64,000 nt of DNA. It comes from Thalassolituus hydrocarboniclasticus. GTDB lineage: Bacteria > Pseudomonadota > Gammaproteobacteria > Pseudomonadales > Oceanobacteraceae. The DNA is taken from assembly GCF_025345565.1 (NCBI RefSeq), contig NZ_CP054475.1, positions 2,938,006 through 3,002,005 of the forward strand. The letters run 5' to 3'. This document shows, piece after piece, positions 46,138 through 53,938 of this stretch. The stretch's first letter is position 1; each line of letters starts with the position of its first letter. Below the pieces are notes generated by a model. It worked only from the letters and a program-made list of their open reading frames with translations, ran no database searches and was not told the DNA's origin. A program made the translations under genes and the position numbers.

Positions 46138-47760
46138 TCAGCTGCGCGGAAAACGCAGGGTAACGACCGTGCCCTTACCCGGAGAGCTGTCGATCAGCAG
46201 CTCACCGCCATGATTAACCATCACGTTGTAAGCCACGGTCAGGCCAAGGCCGGTGCCCTGACCAATTTCCTTGCGGGTAAAGAAGGGGTTAACCGCACAG
46301 CTCAGGTCTTCTGCACTCATACCGGTGCCGGAATCTTTGACCATGACCGCTACCCAGTCATCCTGCAGATCGCCGGCAATTTCGATAGTACCGCCACCGG
46401 GCATCGCATCGGCAGCGTTATGCAGAATATTGTTAAACACCAGCCGCACCTGCTCAGGGATGCACGACACCAGCGGCAGCTGCTGCAGATGACTGTAAAC
46501 CCGTAAATCGTTACGCGCACTGAGGTTTTGTTCGGCCAGCGCCTGCTGCATCAGCTCGTCCAGCGCCGTGGTTTCTTTGCGCTGATGTTCGCTGATGGCG
46601 AAGGTGCGCAGCTCGCTGACAATATTGCGTACCCGCTCCAGGCTCTGCTTGGAAGTACGCACCAGATCCGGGGCGTCGTCACGTACAAAGTCCAGATCAA
46701 TCGCAGCACGCATCTGCACCAGCGCCTGTGTCAGGGCCTGATCGGCAATGCTGTGCTCAGCGGCCTGATACTGATCGGCCAGACCAATCAGCTCGGTCAG
46801 GTACTCACTCAGCGTGGCGATATTGGAATACACCACCGCAATAGGGTTGTTGATTTCATGGGCCATACCCGCCGCCAGATGCCCCAGCGATGCCATCCGC
46901 TGCGCCTGCAGCAGCAGATCCTGGGTGCGCTGCAGTTCATCCAGACTGCTCTGCAACTGATGGTTGCTGTCGTGCAGGGCCTTGGTACGGGCTTTTACCT
47001 TCTCTTCGAGCTGTTCATTCAGCTGGCGCACGCGGTTCTCGGCCTGCTGACGCTGGCTGATCTCACCTTCCATGGCGCGCAGCACATCGTTCATTTTATG
47101 CGCCAGATCGTCCAGTTCACTGTGGCGCAGCGAGCCCTCCACCACCAGCGGTGCGGTTATCGGCTGACGCGGGTCGATGGCCATCAGACGTTCCATCAGA
47201 CGCTTCAGCGGGCTGGTCAGACGCGCGCGGAACACCAGAATCAGCACCACCGCCAGCGCGATATTACGCAGCACATCCAGCAATAACGTAATACCGGCGC
47301 GGCGCTCAAAGCCCTGGCGGGTCAGGCGCTCATCCGACCAGACCGTCAGATGACCGATCACGCGGGGATTTTTAGAGTAGATCGCCGGCTCCAGCAGTTC
47401 GACATCGTGGGCACGGTAATAAAAGGAATTAGCGGTATCGCTCAGCTCGCGTTTGCTCAGACCGGCGCGCTTCTCAAAGCCGGTATCGTTTTCCACAATC
47501 ACGCTGGCCACCACCGCCGGGTTCATCAGCAGACTGTCGAGGATGCTCTGCATGGAGCTGTTGTCGTAGTTATACAGGGTCAGGGCCGCCGGACCGCTCT
47601 GGCGCTCCAGCAGCTGGGCGGTAAGCTCATGGTAGCGGCGACTCTCGGCGGTATAGTCAAAGCCGATTTGCGCGGCACTGAACAGCACCCCCAGAAAGAT
47701 GCTGAAGCTAAGGACATAAAAAGTCAGCTTACTTTCTATCGATGACAGACGACTGCTCAA
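46138..47760 (-). CDS. Sensor histidine kinase
   Basis: 540 residues with a TTG start at 47760, backed by an AGGGGA site. Layout: helix 1 (LTFYVLSFSIFLGVLFSAA), periplasmic sensor region (about 35-165), helix 2 (VLRNIALAVVLILVF), HAMP, a long coiled coil (230-285), dimerisation domain with phosphoacceptor His in LGHLAAGMAHEINNPIAV, and HATPase blocks NNILHNAADAMPGGG, DSGTGM and GTGLGLTVAYN. No response regulator is adjacent, so the partner is elsewhere. Confidence 0.93.
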   Translation of the reverse strand: MSSRLSSIESKLTFYVLSFSIFLGVLFSAAQIGFDYTAESRRYHELTAQLLERQSGPAALTLYNYDNSSMQSILDSLLMNPAVVASVIVENDTGFEKRAGLSKRELSDTANSFYYRAHDVELLEPAIYSKNPRVIGHLTVWSDERLTRQGFERRAGITLLLDVLRNIALAVVLILVFRARLTSPLKRLMERLMAIDPRQPITAPLVVEGSLRHSELDDLAHKMNDVLRAMEGEISQRQQAENRVRQLNEQLEEKVKARTKALHDSNHQLQSSLDELQRTQDLLLQAQRMASLGHLAAGMAHEINNPIAVVYSNIATLSEYLTELIGLADQYQAAEHSIADQALTQALVQMRAAIDLDFVRDDAPDLVRTSKQSLERVRNIVSELRTFAISEHQRKETTALDELMQQALAEQNLSARNDLRVYSHLQQLPLVSCIPEQVRLVFNNILHNAADAMPGGGTIEIAGDLQDDWVAVMVKDSGTGMSAEDLSCAVNPFFTRKEIGQGTGLGLTVAYNVMVNHGGELLIDSSPGKGTVVTLRFPRS

Positions 47761-47816
47761 AATTGTCCCCTAATTATTATTCAGCGATCCGGCTGTGGTA
47801 AGACAGGCACGGGTCA

Positions 47817-48713
47817 TTATAGCGAAGATCCGTTCAGTGGCACCCGCACTGCAGATGACGAGCGCAGGACATTACGGCCAATCAGCAACAACGCCGGCAG
47901 ATTCATCAGGATACCGTAAAACAACGCGACCAGCGCCAGGTCCGGCCGCTGCAGGATGGTCGCGCTGATCAGCATCGCCGTACCGGCATTCTGGATACCC
48001 ACCTCAATCATCAGCGTCAGCGTATGCCGTTCGCTCAGGCGCAGTAAACGGCTGAGCAAAGCGGTCGCCGCCATCGCCAGCACACACAGCCCCAGACACA
48101 CCAGTGTCGCCTGCGACCATAGTTGCGGCAGGCGTTCGCTGTTGGCCACGGCCATGGCGATGACCAGCACGGCAAAGAGCAAACCAGACAACCGGTTAAA
48201 CCAGGGTAAAGCACGCTCTAACCATTGCGGATAACGGGCCGTCAGCACCATCCCCAACCCCATGCCCACTAACAGCGGTAACACCGTTACCAGCAATAAA
48301 GGCATTAATGTCGGCAGCCAGGGCAGATACAGTTCAAGCTGATCAAGGTTCAGCCACTGCAGCTGGGTATTTACCCACAGCGGTAACGTCAAAGGTGCCA
48401 GCAAGGTAATAAGAGCCGTCAGGGTGACCGACAGCGACGCATCGCCACCACTTAAATGGCTGATAATATTTGAGGTGGCACCACCGGGGCAGGCCGCCAG
48501 AATAATCAGGCCAATGGCCAGTGTGGCCGGCAGTGAGAGCACCATCACCAGCATCAGCGCCAATGCCGGTAACAAAAATAATTGCAGCGCCAGACCGAGC
48601 AGAATCAGCTTCGGCTCACGCGCCACCGCGACAAAATGCGCCGGGCGCAGGCTCAGCCCCATCACCAGCATCATCATGGCCAGAGCCAGTGGTAAAGCAA
48701 CCTGGGTTAACAC
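47817..48713 (-). CDS. Bile acid:sodium symporter (BASS) family transporter
   Basis: 298 residues, about ten helices. Family signatures are LAACPGGATSNIISHLSGGDASLSVTLTALITLLAPLTLP and, late, MIEVGIQNAGTAMLISATIL, which hold the two sodium sites of BASS proteins. Substrates of bacterial members are organic anions, here unknown. It follows the divergently read leu region and lies 28 nt downstream of the Lrp-type regulator, probably in the same transcript. Confidence 0.88.
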   Translation of the reverse strand: MLTQVALPLALAMMMLVMGLSLRPAHFVAVAREPKLILLGLALQLFLLPALALMLVMVLSLPATLAIGLIILAACPGGATSNIISHLSGGDASLSVTLTALITLLAPLTLPLWVNTQLQWLNLDQLELYLPWLPTLMPLLLVTVLPLLVGMGLGMVLTARYPQWLERALPWFNRLSGLLFAVLVIAMAVANSERLPQLWSQATLVCLGLCVLAMAATALLSRLLRLSERHTLTLMIEVGIQNAGTAMLISATILQRPDLALVALFYGILMNLPALLLIGRNVLRSSSAVRVPLNGSSL

Positions 48714-48741
48714 ATCGTCTCCTTACAGAAAAATCATCCTA

Positions 48742-49239
48742 TCAGCGTGCTGCTAATGGCAGCGCCGTGCGGTCGATGACTTTACGCATTACAAAGCTGG
48801 AATGCACTCCGCTGACGCCCTCAATACGGGTCAGGGTGCCAAGCAGAAACTGCTGGTAGGCATTCATATCACGCACGATCACTTTTAATACATAGTCGGC
48901 CGACTGGCCGGTAATCAGGTAGCACTCCAGCACTTCCGGACAGGCCGCGACCTGTGACTCGAAGTTATCAAAACGCTCCGGCGTATGGCGATCCATGCTG
49001 ATCGAAATCAGCGCCAGCAGATCCAGCCCCAGACGCCGGGCATCCAGATGGGCACGGTAGCCCTGAATCATACCGCTTTCTTCCAGCGCTTTTACCCGGC
49101 GCGAGCAGGGCGAGGGTGACAGGCCGACTTTATCGGCCAGCTCCAGATTGCTGAGACTGCCATCCTGCTGCAGTAATTCGAGAATGCGCTGGTCAATACG
49201 ATCCAGCCGGGCCATACCATCAGGCATATCTGAGTTCAT
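48742..49239 (-). CDS. Lrp/AsnC-family transcriptional regulator
   Basis: 165 residues. N-terminal HTH with LDRIDQRILELLQQDGSLSNLELADKVGLSPSPCSRRVKALEESG and a C-terminal RAM/effector domain (LECYLITGQSADYVLKVIVRDMNAYQQFL). It is close to the Lrp/BkdR subgroup, which respond to amino acids. It sits between a BASS transporter and, divergently, leuA, so control of one or both is plausible. A perfect 16-bp palindrome lies about 95 bp upstream. Confidence 0.93.
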   Translation of the reverse strand: MNSDMPDGMARLDRIDQRILELLQQDGSLSNLELADKVGLSPSPCSRRVKALEESGMIQGYRAHLDARRLGLDLLALISISMDRHTPERFDNFESQVAACPEVLECYLITGQSADYVLKVIVRDMNAYQQFLLGTLTRIEGVSGVHSSFVMRKVIDRTALPLAAR

Positions 49240-49331
49240 AAAACGACCTTCTGTTGAGCTGATACAAGTCGCTGCCGGTCAGGGCAATCCGTGCCACGAA
49301 CAGACACTGGCACAAATCGCCAAAGACAATA

Positions 49332-49347
49332 AATATTGCGCAATATT
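49332..49347. promoter_or_regulatory. Palindromic operator candidate upstream of the Lrp-type gene
   Basis: AATATTGCGCAATATT is a perfect 16-bp palindrome in the 390-bp lrp-leuA intergenic region. Its position and AT-rich arms suit an Lrp/AsnC-family site. Which gene it controls is not clear. Confidence 0.5.
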
Positions 49348-49630
49348 GTATCAAAATTAAGGGTTATCAATAGCAACTTTGCAATCATAAATGCCAGCAT
49401 GCCGCATATACTGTGCACATACTGTTAACCAGATCTCTTCCTTACCGGAAGGCATCTGAACGCGCTGTTCACAAGACAACGCGTCCGCCCAGCCGCCAGA
49501 AGTGGTCAGGGCCAGAGAGGACTCACAAGGTCTGAGCAAAGACAGTCAGAAAGGAAACACGAACAAGCTCAAAAGGCTTAAAACACGCAATCAATGACCA
49601 GTTTTTATAAAATCTGAGCAAGGACCGGAT
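49348..49630. promoter_or_regulatory. leuA upstream region
   Basis: About 280 bp before leuA. A leucine-rich leader peptide or attenuator was sought and not seen. An AAGGA-type ribosome-binding element lies near 49620, with ATG at 49631. Confidence 0.45.
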
Positions 49631-51316
49631 ATGAATACCCCGACCACCGCCCGCTTTAACCATCGTAAGTACCGCCCTGCAACCGTTATCGCCAAAACCG
49701 ATCGCCGCTGGCCGGACCAGACTCTGACCACCGCACCGCTGTGGTGTTCAGTTGATCTGCGTGATGGTAACCAGGCGCTGATCGAACCTATGTCCGTTGC
49801 GCAGAAACAGCAGATGTGGGCGTTGTTGGTCAACATGGGCTTCAAGGAGATTGAAGTCGGTTTCCCTGCCGCCTCACAACCGGATTTTGACTTTGTACGC
49901 TGGCTGATCGAAGCCAACCAGATTCCTGAGGATGTCACCATTCAGGTATTGGTGCAGGCGCGTGATGAATTAATCGAACGCACCTACGAAGCTCTTGCCG
50001 GTGTACGCCGCGCGGTGGTGCATGTGTATAACTCCACCTCGCCGGTACAGCGTCAGCGTGTGTTTAATCTCGACAAACAGGGCATTGTCGACATCGCTGT
50101 CAGAGGCGCACGTAAGGTCGCCAGCGAAGCCAAACGCTATCCGCAGACCGAGTGGGTATTTCAGTACTCACCGGAAAGCTTCTCGACCACCGAAGTCGAT
50201 TTTGCCGTTGAAGTCTGTAACGCCGTGATTAATGTCTGGCAGCCGACGGTCGACAAAAAAGCCATTATCAATTTACCGGCCACCGTCGAGAGCAGCATGC
50301 CCAACGTGTTTGCCGACCAGATTGAGTGGTTCTGCGACCATGTGAACAAGCGCGACAGCCTGATCATCAGCATTCATACCCACAACGACCGTGGTTGTGG
50401 AGTAGCCGCCGCCGAGCTGGCAATGCTCGCCGGTGCAGACCGTATCGAAGGCACCCTGCTTGGCAATGGCGAGCGCACCGGCAATATGGACATCGTCACT
50501 ATGGCGATGAACCTGTACAGCCAGGGCATTGATCCTGAGCTGGATATCAGCATGGCCGATGACATCATCGCCACCGTAGAAGCCTGTACCAACATCAAGA
50601 CCCATCCGCGCCACCCGTGGGTCGGTGAACTGGTGTACACCGCCTTCTCCGGCAGCCATCAGGATGCTATCCGTAAATGCCTGAGCAAGCAGCAGGACGA
50701 CGAGCCATGGGATGTGGCTTACCTGCCGATCGACCCGCGCGACCTTGGCCGCAATTACCAGTCGGTGATCCGCGTTAACAGCCAGTCGGGTAAAGGTGGG
50801 GCTGCGTACCTGATTGAACAGCAGATCGGCGCTACCTTACCGCGCTGGATGCAGATCGAACTCGCACAGCCGATTCAGCGCCGCGCCGAAATGCAGGAAG
50901 GCGAACTCAGCCCGGAGCAGATTCTGAGCGTATTCCGTACCGAGTTTATGAACAGCGATGGCCGTTACTCACTGGCCGGTTACCAGATCGACAAACAGGG
51001 CAGCCAGTATCATGTGCAGGCATCTATTAATGACGGCAGCCAGTTAATGCTGATTCATGGTCATGGCAACGGTGCCATCAGCGCCTTTGCTGACGCCATG
51101 CACAAAGCCACCGGCGTGGACGTGCAGATTGTCCAGTTTGACGAGCAGGCCATCAGTGAAGGTTCCGATGCCACCGCCATGGCCTTTGTGCAGGCCAGCA
51201 TCCGCGGCAGCCGTTATACCGCGGTCGCTCAGGACGGTGACACCCTCTCGGCCAGCCTCAATGCCATCCTGTTTACTATTAACAAGGCAATCATTGACAG
51301 CCGGGCCGTCGCCTGA
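49631..51316 (+). CDS. leuA: 2-isopropylmalate synthase
   Basis: First committed step of leucine synthesis: acetyl-CoA + 2-oxoisovalerate. 561 residues, the long LeuA type 2 form. The TIM barrel (about 30-320) has WCSVDLRDGNQAL, the metal-site IHTHNDRGCGVAAAELA and LGNGERTGNMDIV. The C-terminal regulatory domain (about 440-555) begins near EFMNSDGRYSL and ends before the AQDGDTLSASLNAI strand. No other leu genes are adjacent. It is divergent from the Lrp-type regulator. Confidence 0.96.
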   Translation: MNTPTTARFNHRKYRPATVIAKTDRRWPDQTLTTAPLWCSVDLRDGNQALIEPMSVAQKQQMWALLVNMGFKEIEVGFPAASQPDFDFVRWLIEANQIPEDVTIQVLVQARDELIERTYEALAGVRRAVVHVYNSTSPVQRQRVFNLDKQGIVDIAVRGARKVASEAKRYPQTEWVFQYSPESFSTTEVDFAVEVCNAVINVWQPTVDKKAIINLPATVESSMPNVFADQIEWFCDHVNKRDSLIISIHTHNDRGCGVAAAELAMLAGADRIEGTLLGNGERTGNMDIVTMAMNLYSQGIDPELDISMADDIIATVEACTNIKTHPRHPWVGELVYTAFSGSHQDAIRKCLSKQQDDEPWDVAYLPIDPRDLGRNYQSVIRVNSQSGKGGAAYLIEQQIGATLPRWMQIELAQPIQRRAEMQEGELSPEQILSVFRTEFMNSDGRYSLAGYQIDKQGSQYHVQASINDGSQLMLIHGHGNGAISAFADAMHKATGVDVQIVQFDEQAISEGSDATAMAFVQASIRGSRYTAVAQDGDTLSASLNAILFTINKAIIDSRAVA

Positions 51317-51375
51317 GAACCAAGAAAATCAGCGCGGCAAAAAAACCGCTCTGCTAGTCTGAAAGTAATCCGATG

Positions 51376-51426
51376 CAACGGAACTGCACCGCCGGCAACT
51401 TGCCGGCGGATGCATTTATGCCGTTG
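51376..51426 (+). promoter_or_regulatory. Nested inverted repeats between leuA and the cyclophilin-like gene
   Basis: CCGCCGGCAA and TTGCCGGCGG (51389-51409) are perfect 10-bp arms around one base. They extend through TGCA/TGCA and are enclosed by CAACGG (51376-51381) and CCGTTG (51421-51426). No T-run follows. This could be a leuA terminator without a U-tail, a DNA-binding site, or a leader structure of the next gene. Confidence 0.5.
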
Positions 51427-51455
51427 TCTTTACTGACACGACGGGGGAATTTCTT

Positions 51456-51860
51456 ATGACGTTACTGGCTATGCGTTTTGAAAACCACGAAATCCGTATT
51501 GCACTGCGCCGCACCCCAACTGCTCAGGCCATTCTTAAGGCGGTGCCTTTTACCGCCACGGTACAAACCTGGGGGCAGGAAGTTATTTTCGACTGCCCGG
51601 TACGGGTAAGCTATGAAGATAATGCGGTAAATATTGTGCAACCCGGCGATATTGCCTTCTGGGCCGATGGCAGCAGCATTGTCATTGGTTTCGGACCAAC
51701 GCCTATTTCCCGCCACGGTGAAATCCGCCTGTCCAATGCCTGTCATATCTGGGGCGACGCCCTTGATGAAGTCAGCGCGCTGGCCGATGTAAAAGCCGGT
51801 ACCGTGGTTGAAGTGGATATTGCCGAACCACTGGATCTGAAAAAAGCCAGCGGGCAATAA
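51456..51860 (+). CDS. Cyclophilin-like domain protein (DUF369 type)
   Basis: 134 residues forming a compact beta-barrel of the 'cyclophilin-like' family known from archaeal and Thermotoga proteins. Visible blocks are VPFTATVQTWGQEVIFDCPV, NIVQPGDIAFWADGSSIVIGFGPTPIS and the tail VEVDIAEP. These lack the catalytic Arg of true cyclophilins, and the biochemical role is unknown. GGGG precedes the ATG. A strong bidirectional terminator separates it from slyD. Confidence 0.8.
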   Translation: MTLLAMRFENHEIRIALRRTPTAQAILKAVPFTATVQTWGQEVIFDCPVRVSYEDNAVNIVQPGDIAFWADGSSIVIGFGPTPISRHGEIRLSNACHIWGDALDEVSALADVKAGTVVEVDIAEPLDLKKASGQ

Positions 51861-51918
51861 CCAGCCGTTATTTTTTAAGCAGAAATAAATAACTGCAAAA
51901 ATAAATTTAAAATGCATA

Positions 51919-51947
51919 AAAAAAGCCGGCTGTTTGCCGGCTTTTTA
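51919..51947. terminator. Bidirectional terminator between 51456 gene and slyD
   Basis: AAAGCCGGC and GCCGGCTTT pair over a TGTTT loop with A- and T-runs on both sides. It serves the two convergent genes. Confidence 0.9.
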
Positions 51948-51973
51948 TTAAGTATTTTCCCTTGGACAAATAC

Positions 51974-52459
51974 TCAGTGGTGGTGACCGCCTTCACCGTG
52001 AACATGGCCATGAGCCAGTTCTTCTTCGCTGGCGTCACGGATAGATTCAACTTTAACGCTGAAGCTCAGAGACTTACCGGCCAGAGGGTGGTTGGCATCA
52101 ACTGTAACGATGGCTTCATCAACTTCGGTCACGATCAGGTTGATCGGGCCGTGTTCAGTCTGAGCGGTAAAGGCCATACCAGGCTCAACTTTTTCGACGC
52201 CTTCGAACGCTTCCATTGGTACCTTCTGTACGCGCTCTTCGCTGTACTCGCCGTACGCATCGGCAGGAGCAACAGTAACTTCAAATTCATCACCAACCTG
52301 CTTGCCTTCCAGAGCCTGTTCCAGACCCGGAATAATGTTCTGCGCGCCATGCAGGTAAGTCATTGGCTGACCACCTTCAGATGAATCGATAACTTCGCCG
52401 CTGGCAACATCAACAACTTTGTAGTGAATGGTTACGATTTTGTGTTGTGCAATGGTCAT
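51974..52459 (-). CDS. slyD: FKBP-type peptidyl-prolyl isomerase SlyD
   Basis: 161-residue folding helper and metallochaperone. FKBP strands MTIAQHKIVTIHYKVVDVASGEVIDSSEGG and YLHGAQNIIPGLEQALEGKQVGDE flank the inserted chaperone flap (AYGEYSEERVQKVPMEAFEGVE). The C-terminal tail is histidine-rich (HGHVHGEGGHHH), the nickel-binding feature of SlyD, though shorter than in E. coli. A single-gene unit. Confidence 0.95.
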   Translation of the reverse strand: MTIAQHKIVTIHYKVVDVASGEVIDSSEGGQPMTYLHGAQNIIPGLEQALEGKQVGDEFEVTVAPADAYGEYSEERVQKVPMEAFEGVEKVEPGMAFTAQTEHGPINLIVTEVDEAIVTVDANHPLAGKSLSFSVKVESIRDASEEELAHGHVHGEGGHHH

Positions 52460-52643
52460 AAGGTGTTGTCCTTGTTGGGCCCGGCATCACCGGACTGAAA
52501 TATAACCGCCTTGTCTGAACAAGGCGTTGTGGCGTTACGCAAAGGCGACCCGGATAAACCTGTACGACCGATCTCTACGAAAGCGCTCAGTATAACAACT
52601 GGCTATCTGAGTACCACCCCCTGCCGCGCACCGGATCCTGTCA

Positions 52644-53879
52644 TCAGTAATAGTGCGTGCTGAAATGCCCGTCCTGTAACCAGCGGGCGTAGCGCCCGTT
52701 TACCGCCGCCAGCCCGCCGGGGTAGGCCTGATTAAAGAATTGTGACGGTATAAAGGGCGCACAGGGATGCTGCGCATAATGGCCCAGCGTCTGCCGCAAC
52801 CAGCGCTTGCCATCGTCATGATCAATCAGAAAAAATACCATCGCTGCCGCACGGGCGTAATTCTCATCCTGCGCCATGCCGTTAAATTCCGCATGGCTGC
52901 GCCCGGCCAGCTCGCTGAAACCGGTCAGCCCCTGCGCGCTCAGCCGGTTAAAACCGGCGGCATCGGCTTTTATCTGGCCGACATTCATCTGCCACTGCAG
53001 ACCTTCAAGGTATTGTGCCATGCCCTCGCTGAGCCAGATCGGTGTTGTGCCCAGCATGCCGGTCATCATCGCGTGGGTCATTTCATGGCGGGCAATACGC
53101 AGTGTCCATTCGTCACGCTGCTGGCGGGCCAGATACGCCTGATTATGGCCGCCACTGTAATACGCCATCCAGCCACTGTTTGCCCCCTGCTGCTGACGGA
53201 ATTCATCAAAGGCGCTCTGACTGGCAAACAGCACCAGATTCAGATTGATCTGACGCCAGGCCTTCTGCGGGATAAAGCGCGTTAACACGCGGTAGAGTAA
53301 ATCGGCTTCACGGCGCAGCTGAAATTCGAGCTGAGCATCACCGGCCCAGCCCGGATATTCCATCACCAGACGCACGCCCTGAGTTGCCGCGGCGTATTTT
53401 TTACTGAGATCTTCCGCGCCGTTCTGTTGTGGCCGATCACCAAAGTGAACCTTGCCTTCGCTGTCGGTCCAGCGATAGACCGCACCGCGTTCAACATCAC
53501 GGATATCCTGCGTTGGCGGACGAACACATCCCGCGCCACCATGATTGCGGTAACCTGTTGGCATGCTGTCCGCCAAAGCTTTGGCCGGCGCGGTACCGGG
53601 TGAGGAAGCCGCAGGGGCTGTATCAGACCAAAACTTATCGCTGCCCGGAGCATGTTCGGAAGCAACACCCGGCCTCGTCGTCACAGAAGCCGTTGTATGT
53701 GCACTGAATAATTGCGGTAACAGCCAGCCGTTGGGTTTAATCGCCAGAGGCTGCGGACTTAAGCTCAGCCAGTGCTGACGCTGCTCAGGCGTGCTGTTCA
53801 GCCAGAACAGTTCCAGCGCGAGCGCTGCTATAAAGGTAACAAACAGCGTGGTCAGCATAATGCGCAGCAATGACTTCAT
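52644..53879 (-). CDS. DUF4124 and gluzincin-like metallopeptidase protein
   Basis: 411 residues with an N-terminal membrane helix (LRIMLTTLFVTFIAALALELFW), a Ser/Pro/Ala-rich linker, a DUF4124 segment (VYRWTDSEGKVHFGDRPQQ, about 133-151) and a C-terminal domain with HEMTHAMM (zinc motif HExxH) and LSEGMAQYLEGL, which offers the third ligand Glu. A peptidase acting in the periplasm is predicted. DUF4124 fused to such a domain is unusual in my experience. No clear operon partner. Confidence 0.72.
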   Translation of the reverse strand: MKSLLRIMLTTLFVTFIAALALELFWLNSTPEQRQHWLSLSPQPLAIKPNGWLLPQLFSAHTTASVTTRPGVASEHAPGSDKFWSDTAPAASSPGTAPAKALADSMPTGYRNHGGAGCVRPPTQDIRDVERGAVYRWTDSEGKVHFGDRPQQNGAEDLSKKYAAATQGVRLVMEYPGWAGDAQLEFQLRREADLLYRVLTRFIPQKAWRQINLNLVLFASQSAFDEFRQQQGANSGWMAYYSGGHNQAYLARQQRDEWTLRIARHEMTHAMMTGMLGTTPIWLSEGMAQYLEGLQWQMNVGQIKADAAGFNRLSAQGLTGFSELAGRSHAEFNGMAQDENYARAAAMVFFLIDHDDGKRWLRQTLGHYAQHPCAPFIPSQFFNQAYPGGLAAVNGRYARWLQDGHFSTHYY

Positions 53880-53938
53880 GTCTCTTTTCTCCTGCGGCTT
53901 GTCAGCGTCTGTTAGGCGTTATAAACAGATCAGGCCGG

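Noticed and set aside
49357-49539. Leucine leader peptide/attenuator
   Set aside because: No leucine-codon run followed by a hairpin and T-tract was found on the plus strand before leuA.
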